Assembly (NCBI RefSeq): GCF_001602625.1
Contig: NZ_LECR01000047.1
Location: 23,999 to 32,806 of the forward strand
Source: Sodalis-like endosymbiont of Proechinophthirus fluctus
Lineage (GTDB): Bacteria > Pseudomonadota > Gammaproteobacteria > Enterobacterales > Enterobacteriaceae
DNA: 8,808 bases
Direction: 5' to 3'
Shown: positions 1-7,062 of the stretch, piece after piece
How positions within the stretch are numbered: the first letter of the stretch is position 1
Layout: each line of letters starts with the position of its first letter
Made by a program: the position numbers and the translations under genes
The notes under the pieces: generated by a model
Seen by the model: only the letters and a program-made list of their open reading frames with translations
Databases searched by the model: none
Told to the model about the DNA's origin: nothing

Positions 1-32
1 GGTGTCTTCCTGCCATAACGACAGAGTATTCG

Positions 33-1432
33 ATGATGGAAGGTCAACAGCACGCCGAGACGCTGAAATACGGGCTACAAAACCACCATATACAGCTATT
101 GCATTGGGTGGAGCGATTGTCACCAGCCCAGCCTGTTTCTAGGGGTATTGCGCAAACTATACAAATGGCCGGCCCTTCGATCATTCTGGGCATCGCTATC
201 GGCTGCGTTATTGTCTTCCTCATCATGCGCCAACTGGGTGAGATGGTGGTGGATGAGCAGGTGACCGGCTCGTTCAGCCACTTCGCCTATAAAATACTGG
301 GGCAATTTCTCCGGTTTCGCCTCCGGCTAGAATTATTGGGTACTTGTATATCCTCCTGTCAACGATGGCGGCATTGTCCGCAGTCTGGATCTATTATGCA
401 ATACTGGTGGCCGAAACTGCCTACCTGAGTTTTGGCGGTGGTATTTTTCCTTCTGATTAACGCCATCAATTTGGCCAACGTGAAGCTTTATGGCGAAATG
501 GAATTCTGGTTCGCCATTATCAAATTGATCCCCATCGTGGCGATGATCGTCTTTGGCGCCTGGTTACTGCAGAGCGGACGCAGTGGCCCCGAAGTCAGCG
601 TTACCAATTTATAGGCGCAGGGAGGCTTCTTCCCCCCACGGCGGCAAGGGCTTGCTGATGGCCATGTAGGTTATTTATGTTTTTCTTCGGCGGTCTGGGA
701 GCTGGTGAGCATTACTGATGCTGAGGCGGATAACCCGGCGCACAGCATTCCCCCAAAGCCACTAATCAGGTCATTTACCGTATTTTGATATTTTACATCG
801 GCACACTGGCGATCCTGTTTTCGCTGTACTACTGGGCTAAAATAGTGGAAGGCGGCAGCCAATTTATATTTATTTTCCAGTCAGTTGATAGCTACTGGGT
901 GGCCAATATCATTAATCTGGTGTTTTTGACCTCCGCGCTGTCTATATAATAGCTGTGTTTATAGCAATAGCCGCATGCTGTACGGTGTCTAGCCCGCCAT
1001 AATAATAGCCCGTAATCACTAGCCAAAGTAGAGCGGCATGGCGTGCCGGTGGCCGCTACTCAGCGTCTCTGGCCGTGTCGCGACCGAGATTTGTATGTTG
1101 CTTAACTACTGATGCCAGGCCGAGCTTTCTGACTGCTGATGGGGTTGGTAGTTTCAGCGCTAGTGATCAATTGGAGCATGATCAGGCTGGAACATTGAAA
1201 ATTTCGGTGCAAAAAGCACAGTAGGGTGTTGTTCTGCTCTTTCCGGCGATATGGTACCCGGTAGGCAATTGATTGCCTTTGCCTATACTTTTCATGGCGG
1301 GTATTTTAGCAATTATGCCCCTCATGCTAGGCATGGTCATTCAGTGTTTTTATTCCGGTATTGCTGGTGGTGTTGGGCATCGGTTTCGTGCTGAAAACCT
1401 TCAACCAGCGCGCTGCGCTAGTGCACGCTGAT
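33..1432 (+). pseudogene. aroP: Aromatic amino acid permease AroP, full-length but multiply disrupted
   Basis: Functional AroP is an inner-membrane proton symporter of the APC family (12 membrane helices) importing Phe, Tyr and Trp. The start MMEGQQHAETLK at 33 matches the AroP N-terminus and separates it from PheP. Later matches, in several frames, are RQLGEMVVDEQVTGSFSHFAYK (about 227-293), GFASG-stop-NYWVL (about 313-342), INAINLANVKLYGEMEFWF (about 459-515), EADNPAHSIP (about 722-752), NQVIYRILIFYIG, RHGVPV (about 1034-1051), LVVSALVIN and VVLGIGF near 1370. Total length is close to that of an intact gene, so decay came from point changes and small indels. Three conserved Trp codons have become stops: TAG at 328-330, TGA at 426-428 (PTWV) and TAG at 612-614 (NLWDQGGF). 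Compensating frameshifts lie at about 103-160 and 297-360. The identity is confident; the gene cannot make a transporter. Confidence 0.93.
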
Positions 1433-1443
1433 CCCCCTATTCT

Positions 1444-1494
1444 CGCGCCAGCACGATGTTACTGTGCTGGCGCGGGGGCCGTAGGCGGCTTTTT
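1444..1494 (+). terminator. Terminator-like double hairpin downstream of aroP
   Basis: A perfect 11-bp stem, CGCGCCAGCAC (1444-1454) with GTGCTGGCGCG (1464-1474), encloses a 9-nt loop. It is followed by a small GCCG/CGGC hairpin (1478-1489) that runs straight into five T residues (1490-1494). It begins about a dozen bases after the aroP coding remnant and fits a Rho-independent terminator for aroP. The strong stem lacks its own T-tract, so the smaller hairpin would have to provide the release site. It is unusually well preserved next to such a damaged gene. Confidence 0.6.
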
Positions 1495-2050
1495 CACTGA
1501 CGACTTTTATATCAAGAGTCATGTCACGCGCGGGCCTAGCGCCTGCAGCGTACCCTATACGATGTACTGCGCCGTATCACATCTTACATGCCCCATATCG
1601 CGTCTCACATGCCTTGAATCGAGGATTGCCCTCCACGTTTTACTCCCTGCATCCCGCTTATTGCAACAGGTATTCCTCTTCTTGGATTACCACTATGGTA
1701 CAAATTTTCATCACGTTTGCTTGTTACGCTTCACTTGATTACACTTGATTTTTTTACATTACTCGTCAGGTATACTTATTTACGTACCACGAGGATGTCG
1801 AGAAAGGAGGCATATAACGATCTCAAAGAGGGTAAATGTAAGCAGGTCATGGGAAGTATATTAAACGGGGTTATTTTAAATTTATATACGCGTAAAAATA
1901 TTATCATAATATGATTCAGTTCTTTATTTTATCGTTAAAACTAGGATTAAAGTACAACAGGAGATATGTACCTACCAATAAAAAATTCTGATTACTTAGC
2001 AGGCAAGATGGAAAATAACATTGGCAGTTCAATAGTTAACGCTTTCTCCG
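1495..2050. other. Non-coding left junction of the AT-rich islet
   Basis: No recognisable gene is seen. Up to about 1735 the composition is mixed, like the flanking chromosome; from there it becomes strongly AT-rich, so the left edge of the inserted material is probably near 1735. At that point there is an imperfect 10-bp tandem repeat, TCACTTGATT and ACACTTGATT (1731-1750), followed by a T-run. Open frames through here (for example 1521-1748) show no family resemblance. A short start-to-stop frame at 2008-2058 (MENNIGSSIVNAFSAC) has no clear ribosome binding site. Confidence 0.5.
1572..1613. repeat. 21-bp tandem repeat, two copies
   Basis: Two head-to-tail 21-base units (1572-1592 and 1593-1613) agree at 17 of 21 positions; both begin CC.TATC and end ACATGCC. 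In one + strand frame they read PYHILHA then PYRVSHA, and the preceding 21 bases read YPIRCTA, possibly a third, more decayed unit. The array lies between the aroP terminator and the AT-rich DNA. It may be a degenerate minisatellite or a chance short duplication. Confidence 0.5.
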
Positions 2051-2051
2051 C

Positions 2052-2411
2052 ATGTTAACGAAAAAAAATAACTTAAGGTCAGAGATTAAATTAATTATGA
2101 ATATTATGTCTATATTTCCAAAATTAAGCAATATCGTTGCCAGTATCAACATTGCAAATGCCAAAGTGACGCCACACACAATGCGATTCCCTTCTAATCT
2201 AGAAAGTGTAGGTTACAGAAATGAAGTGCGTAAACTACGCGCCCACAAATGCGAGACCCGCATTCGCTTCCTACATCTAATTCACTACAGTACTTTGATA
2301 ATAGGTAAAGTCATCTATGTATATATAATATATTATTATATATACATAGGGAAGATTAAACATTTTAACTTTCAACGAATGGCGCATAAAAATACTAATA
2401 GCAAAGAGTGA
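2052..2411 (+). CDS. Weak hypothetical ORF (119 codons), probably not a functional gene
   Basis: This is an uninterrupted ATG-to-stop frame of 119 codons, unusual for a region where nearly everything else is broken. I do not recognise the product. The first 75 residues are mixed polar and basic (MLTKKNNLRSEIK, later NEVRKLRAHKCETRIRF); the later part is Ile/Tyr-rich because the frame crosses the AT palindrome at 2315-2349. There is no clear ribosome binding site before the ATG. It also overlaps the structured patch at 2206-2276, which argues for DNA or RNA structure rather than protein as the constrained feature. It could be a remnant of another effector or a chance frame. Confidence 0.2.
   Translation: MLTKKNNLRSEIKLIMNIMSIFPKLSNIVASINIANAKVTPHTMRFPSNLESVGYRNEVRKLRAHKCETRIRFLHLIHYSTLIIGKVIYVYIIYYYIYIGKIKHFNFQRMAHKNTNSKE
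2206..2276. other. GC-richer structured patch with nested stems
   Basis: Within AT-rich DNA this short stretch can fold into an outer stem, GTGTAGG (2206-2212) with CCTACAT (2270-2276), closed by one G-T wobble. Inside are two hairpins: GTGCGTA/TACGCGC (2226-2232 with 2236-2242, one wobble, loop AAC) and AATGCG/CGCATT (2248-2253 with 2259-2264, loop AGACC). The arrangement resembles a small three-way junction. It does not match a tRNA or a riboswitch that I recognise. It could be a structured RNA, a relic of a mobile element, or chance. Confidence 0.35.
2315..2349. repeat. Perfect 16-bp AT-rich inverted repeat
   Basis: Arm CTATGTATATATAATA (2315-2330) pairs perfectly with 2334-2349 across a 3-base spacer (TAT). 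It can extrude as a cruciform or form a hairpin in RNA. There is no T-run after it, so it is not a standard terminator. A similar AT palindrome occurs at 4266-4303. Confidence 0.75.
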
Positions 2412-2807
2412 TTATGCTACGCATCTTTAAATTTACTTTTTTAAAAAAAGTAGAGGTTTTATACATTTCTTTTAACAAAAAGATAGGATATGAAAAATTA
2501 CTGTTAATAATCAATATAGAAATCATATCGAAATGCATGTTAACTAGGTTGATGATAAACAGAAGAGCCAACTGCCTCTTGATAATCATGTTAAATTTCT
2601 CGCAGCCAATCAGAACTGGACAGCCGCAACGTAATCAGACATAACGTCGCCAATTCAACCCCATTAGCTATGAGCTATAACCTAACCTAAAAACGTCAAA
2701 ACAGCAGTCTATCCGCCGCCTCATCGGGACCTAAGTTTGATTTCCCAAGCTACAATAATCGACAAAGTAAAGTGCTCAGCGACTGCTACAAAAGGAAGAG
2801 ATAAACC
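2412..2807. other. Intergenic stretch upstream of the toxin-like pseudogene
   Basis: No gene is supported. The 2408-2644 open frame is low-complexity (Ile/Lys/Leu-rich) in its first two thirds and has no family resemblance. Seen here are a near-perfect palindrome at 2434-2452 (TACTTTTTT then AAAAAAGTA) and a short inverted repeat, TAGCT-ATG-AGCTA, near 2666. From about 2590 to 2800 the sequence is less AT-rich than its surroundings. A promoter for the downstream gene would be expected in this stretch, but I cannot point to a convincing -35/-10 pair. Confidence 0.4.
2792..2798 (+). promoter_or_regulatory. Ribosome binding site of the toxin-like pseudogene
   Basis: AAGGAAG lies 9 bases before the ATG at 2808-2810. 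This is one of the better Shine-Dalgarno matches in the AT-rich region and fixes the likely start of the large decayed gene, even though its frame stops seven codons in. Confidence 0.55.
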
Positions 2808-3423
2808 ATGGATAATGATTGTCAATAAATAATTAATATTGATTAAAAATATATCAGATTTCTCCAGTGTAAAACTAGAGAAAGGACAAGAGCAAACACA
2901 GAATATAATTTCCTATATTATTTCTAATAATAATATGAAGTTCCTGGAAAATCGCATTCTAATAATTATAAAAAACTAGATGTTCCCTTAATGATTTTCT
3001 TAATGTTTCTGTTATGGGCCATCGATCTAGAACACGAAAAATTGTCAATGATCGAAAGACATCTACCGTCTATGAGCCTGTAATACCGGCTAAAACTGCT
3101 TGTTGCATTGCATTTCCTCTCTGCTAAGGAAAAGCCTGATGCTACAAACATTACCGCTACTTCAGCAGACAATAAAAACACGTCATCAGCGTCAAACGAG
3201 ATCCTCTGAAATATTATCTTTTACGAGAATTCATCCCTTGTGATACTCACCCCAGAAACAGGCAGACTCACACAACATGCATTCCTTGAATGAGGAATAC
3301 ACTTTCCGGCCTTGGGTAATCTAACCTAGTGTTACAACAGAACGATGACCGCAATATTTAAGTTATTACCGAAAGATGGCCTGATAAAACGAGCCATCAT
3401 AAATATGAACAACATGCGTTAGA

Positions 3424-3441
3424 ATGTATTAGATGTATTAG
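3424..3441. repeat. Perfect 9-bp tandem duplication
   Basis: ATGTATTAG occurs twice in direct succession (3424-3432 and 3433-3441) inside the toxin-like pseudogene. A 9-base duplication keeps frame but adds a second TAG in the reading frames that contain it. It probably arose by replication slippage after the gene was already inactive. Confidence 0.7.
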
Positions 3442-4265
3442 CTATCTATAGATAAGATAGTCATAATGAATTGTTGAGTCGGGGTATGAACCATTAGCAA
3501 AACCAACACAGCTCACTTCCTATTTGAACTTTTCATTTCCCGTGAGAAATGATAAAAATGCCTTCGAGAACATTACCATTTATTTAGTTCACAAGAAATC
3601 ATCAAGAAGTAGCCAAAAAATTACTTTATAGCACGGGTAACTATGGCGGCGATAATAGCGAACTACTCACTGCTGCAGAATATGAAAAAGTGATATATTA
3701 TTAGTTGAGAGCTAATTAATTTCATTAATTTGTCGAGACTATAATCCTAGATAACATCATCTCGCTACAGGATGAAAACCACAAAATACGCGAGGGCATG
3801 TTCAGTATAGAAAATTTGGGAAAAAAGATAACATATGAAATAAAAATGATATTTATTTTTCTCAATGAAAAATAGAAAAGTATCATCGCTGACTACCTCC
3901 TGAATCACAATTAATATATATTTCCCGATATTAAAAATATCTGAATGGAAAAATCTTGATATTATGCGGTTTAATACCTAGCTGATTCATATAGGTATGA
4001 AATATAGAGATATTTAAAATACGGACCAGAAAATTATTAATCAGAACGAATATAAAGCAATAGGAGTTTCATTTTATGAATGGATTATGATAGTAAAATA
4101 CGGCTATGCTTGCCGAGCATTTTCTTTTTCCGGTACGCATCGACATTTTCTATTTATTACAAACTCAACCTTATATCACCACTTAGAAATAGTCGAGTGA
4201 AAAAATAAAAAGCTGTTGAACTATTTTAATAATCTTGCACATTATATTCAGTATAACAATATATT

Positions 4266-4303
4266 GTATATTTACATAATATATAAATATTATGTAAATA
4301 TAC
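4266..4303. repeat. 17-bp perfect AT-rich inverted repeat
   Basis: The arm starting GTATATTTACATAAT (4266-4282) pairs perfectly with 4287-4303 around a 4-base loop. It lies about 65 bases after a TGA (4198-4200) that closes a 60-codon open stretch, within the span assigned to the large toxin-like pseudogene. It could be a late palindrome insertion or, if two genes are present here, the hairpin of a terminator between them; no T-run follows. Confidence 0.75.
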
Positions 4304-5853
4304 ATAAAATTTGGCGGCCCCGAGAACAGATCGCATAATCGATTAAAGACAGTTGTTTGAAAAACACGGATCATTACACGCTCAAAAATGAGATTAAGGG
4401 TAATATTTACATTAAAAATTCTACGATAATAAAGTAACTGTAATAAAATATTATGATTTATTACCAAATGACCTTGAGATATATTCCATTTTGGAAGAAT
4501 TTATTTACTATATATTATAGAAAAATAATATAGTTAGTTAAGAGTAATGTGTTTTATAACTTTAGTGAAAATGATATCCTATTTTTATACTAGGTAATAC
4601 TATCATAAGTAGATGCCACTGACACACGTAGTCATTAATAGAGATGGAAAGGTAAGTTGTGCGAACGTAATTCCTTACAGATGTAAGCCACATAATCTAC
4701 TAATAAAAGCACAAATATCAGCTGAAGTTCTCTGGTATTCCATTAATTTCACAAGAACGCATTCCGCTATCTTACGTGAAGAAAAGCTTGATAGTTACTG
4801 CATTAAGAATAACCTATTTAGTGATAAGTACGATAACAAATCTGAAATATTAATATTTATTAAGCATTAAATTATATTAATAACTTATTATCTACAACAG
4901 AGTATATCGATGTTTTTTTGATAATGTTGTAAAAAGTTTTAAGTATTAATATATTGCTATGTTGTATGACAGAAGATTTTCAAAGACAGTGCTTGAAAAG
5001 TTCATCAGATCTATGATATTACTAATCCCTTTTTAAAATTTCGCCGAGGACATAGAGAATAAGCATATCGTTGCAGCAACCATAGATTGTTCTTTGGATA
5101 TTATTTCTCTCATTCCCGGCGTAGGAGATTGCTTGGAAAATTGCAGATAATATTGTCAAAAAAATCAGGTTAAATCTTCTTAGGAATACCAGTATCAATA
5201 CATAGATACCACGTGTATTAAAGAAAAACATACGATAAGAATTTATATCCGCATAAAATCAGAACAAAAAAACGATCGAAAATATGTGAAGGAGTTAGCA
5301 TTAACTACAGAGTTCATAAGGAAAATAGATCTCAGTTTTGGGTTAATTTATAACATCGGCCGTAGCAGGGTAAGAAACATTAGAAAATTATTGATAGAGT
5401 TCAACTATATCCATCATGTATCATAAGATTTATATAAGATAGAAAATGTTCACCTACTCAAATATTTTTTGAAAAGCGTCACGTCAGGAAATCCTCTTCT
5501 TCTAGTAGTTACGCATGGAGAGACAAGAGTTTTCCTCTTTATGCTTGAATGTCGTCAGTATTTACAAAATCATATTTATATTGCAAATAATGTATCAACA
5601 GATAGATTTATCAGAAATAAATATGTATTATCTAAACTAAACTATCCCTTAAGAGTTGGCCCTAGTGAATTAGGTGATTTCAGCTATTGCATTGCCAAAC
5701 GTGATGGCATTAAAAGAAAATGCACTAGAGCATTCAATTATCTAAGCCCACATCAGAAAATTATTCTTGCTGATAATTATCTACACTATAACTAATTTAT
5801 ACAGGCATCTCCTTATCTGCACCAGAGTTTTCAACTGCTAGGCGTAAATAAAA

Positions 5854-5870
5854 AAGGCTATCCCCGCCTT
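5854..5870. terminator. Terminator-like hairpin after the toxin-like pseudogene
   Basis: AAGGC (5854-5858) and GCCTT (5866-5870) form a short GC-containing stem around TATCCCC. A run of A residues precedes it (from 5850), so read on the - strand it is a hairpin followed by T residues. On the + strand the expected T-run has been replaced by TTAGAG. It lies about 60 bases beyond the stop at 5793-5795 and probably was a bidirectional terminator closing the toxin-like gene. Confidence 0.5.
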
Positions 5871-6050
5871 AGAGAATAGTTACATAAAATAATATCACTA
5901 AATTTTTTCCTTATTGACAGTCTCGGCGTTATATTCACACTTATCGAAGTTAGTGTAATAGAGCGATAGGTTGACTTTCAATAAATGAACTTAAAACTTT
6001 CACTATAAAGATCTTGGACAATAGTGAGGTCTTTTTCTGCATAACAAAAC
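5871..6050. other. Spacer between toxin-like and metallopeptidase pseudogenes
   Basis: No coding remnant is apparent. There is a TTGACA hexamer at about 5916 but no good -10 box at the proper distance. A weak hairpin, AAAGATCT (6007-6014) with AGGTCTTT (6027-6034, one wobble), runs into further T residues and could be a minor terminator or attenuator. Confidence 0.35.
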
Positions 6051-6830
6051 ATAAGAAAAAGATATAAAATACTCTACAGAGCGATAACCAGTCTCTCTAC
6101 TACGCCTGTGACAAGTCACGATAATATAGACAGAATATTCGTGCTAAAGTTTATGATCGATCAGTTAGCACTACTAATCCCTTTCATATCGCAGCAGCCG
6201 GTAAATACCTTTCATCTGTGATACATGTGATAATTATTCATGGAAATAAATTCCTTAAGAGGAAAGTCATTAAGTAACACTATAATATATACCTTCCCTT
6301 CTAGCAAACACTTAATATAAAGTCTAGAGAATAATAAGGTTGACATAATACTGATATCATACGGTGATGTGAGAAGATTACAATCACTATAAGGAAAAAA
6401 TGTATTTTTTATCAGATAAATTATTTAATGAGAAAACAATCATTTTCGATCCTGAAAATGACGTAATAATTACGAACGTTGAGAACTTAGTTAATGAGTC
6501 TTAGCTCAAACGAGATCCTGTTATTTTTTGTACCATGAAATACTTCATACTTATTTTCATTATCAAAACATCTATTACCATGAAGGAAAAAGAGTGTTCA
6601 GAGTTAATAGCGGTATAACTATTCTTGAGGAAGCACTAATAACTGGAACCGCCTATAAACATAATGGCTAAGAATATAATTTATATTATTCTGGCTATCT
6701 AGAAATAATTAATGATGAAATGAAATATTTCACATAAAATAATTTTAGAAAAAAATATCGCAAGCTTATCACCAAGATTATTATCACATCATGTCGGTTT
6801 ATAGCTCAATCTATGATCAAATCAAAATAA
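6051..6830 (+). pseudogene. M91-type zinc metallopeptidase effector (NleD/HopH-like), decayed
   Basis: Reading across frames gives IFDPENDVIITN (within 6400-6501), then DPVIF, then HEILHTYFHYQN with HExxH at 6534-6548, then EEALITG about 25-30 residues later, and finally FT-stop-NNFRKKYRKL (stop at 6735-6737). If that TAA was GAA, the last motif reads TENNFR. HExxH, EExxxxG and (T/S)ENxxR in this order and spacing are the pattern I know from peptidase family M91; NleD of enteropathogenic E. coli is a secreted zinc protease cleaving host JNK and p38 kinases. About 260 codons is near the usual effector size. Lesions: a T-run at 6524-6529 one base short of restoring DPVIFLYHEILH, TAG at 6502-6504, and TAA at 6669-6671 and 6735-6737. 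Upstream, remnants such as SVSTTNPFHIAAAGKYLSS (about 6164-6220) and SNTIIYTFPSSKHLI (from about 6275) extend the gene, but the true start is unresolved. The family is inferred from motifs. Confidence 0.62.
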
Positions 6831-7062
6831 AAAAATATAAAAAGTATTATTTTTTAAAACATTTAAAAAAATAATAATAAAATATTTTACCGCTTGATTT
6901 TTGCTCTACATGAAAATACGATTCTTAAGCTATCAACGATACTATACAGATAAAAATAGCATCAAAATATTGGTAAAATATTAATAAAATTATAATTTTA
7001 TGTTTGAATGATTTTTCATTTCACTAAAACGAGTGTAAATTTTTATTTCATTAGGGTATAAG
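6831..7062. other. AT-rich spacer with palindromes upstream of the LRR pseudogene
   Basis: There is no gene. The stretch is almost pure A/T up to about 6890, including an imperfect hairpin at about 6847-6881 (TTATTTTTTAAA with TTTAAAAAAATAA, one bulge). ATAAAATTA-TAATTTTAT (6984-7001) is a perfect 18-bp palindrome without spacer. Such DNA is typical of H-NS-silenced virulence gene promoters, but no defined promoter can be assigned. Confidence 0.45.
7053..7056 (+). promoter_or_regulatory. Weak ribosome binding site of the LRR effector pseudogene
   Basis: AGGG lies 6 bases before the ATG at 7063-7065, in an otherwise A/T-only leader. It supports this ATG as the start of the LRR effector. Confidence 0.4.

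Larger units (their letters stand above)
2808..5795 (+). pseudogene. Large toxin/effector-like protein, heavily decayed
   Basis: About 2,990 bases carry coding remnants, mostly in the frame of the ATG at 2808 (MDNDCQ-stop). Open pieces include SSVKLEKGQEQTQNII (about 2863-2910, other frame), KPDATNITATSADNKNTSS (from 3132), LLYSTGNYGGDNSELLTAAE (ending near 3685), ENHKIREGMFSIENLGKK (within 3729-3872), a 60-codon piece (4018-4197) with AFSFSGTHRHFLFITN, an 85-codon piece from 4613, and 5025-5795 in one frame with few stops (5034, 5148, 5181, 5424). The last segment has an acidic stretch, then SLDIISLIPGVGD (5091-5129), then IDLSFGLIYNIGRS (about 5325). An IPF..D..S.LIPGxG stretch followed by a DPGF.LLY-like motif recalls dermonecrotic or membrane-targeted toxins of Pseudomonas and insect-associated bacteria. 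That family call is from memory and tentative. A hairpin at 5854 supports the 3' end. Alternatively, two genes meet near 4200-4600. Confidence 0.5.

Noticed and set aside
328..614. Alternative genetic code with TGA as Trp
   Set aside because: Trp positions are hit by both TAG and TGA, and the genes also carry frameshifts and a deletion, so plain pseudogene decay explains it.
1803..1810. AAAGGAGG, a near-perfect Shine-Dalgarno sequence
   Set aside because: No ATG, GTG or TTG follows at a usable distance and no coding remnant begins there.
2206..2276. tRNA-like fold
   Set aside because: The inner hairpins do not have D, anticodon and T arm geometry, and five unpaired bases separate the last arm from the outer stem.
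4613..4870. 85-codon ORF as an independent small gene
   Set aside because: It has no ribosome binding site and resembles one more fragment of the long decayed coding region, so it was merged into the toxin-like pseudogene.
5022..5231. 69-codon - strand open frame
   Set aside because: It is antisense to the SLIPGVGD segment of the toxin-like pseudogene, whose + strand reading has better amino acid character.
5469..5795. 108-codon ORF starting at TTG as an independent gene
   Set aside because: The same frame continues upstream for over 140 codons past a single TAA at 5424-5426, and no ribosome binding site precedes the TTG. It is the tail of the larger pseudogene.
6141..6171. 7-bp hairpin GTGCTAA/TTAGCAC with an inner TGATCGATCA palindrome
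   Set aside because: It falls within the coding remnant of the metallopeptidase pseudogene and has no T-run; probably coincidental.
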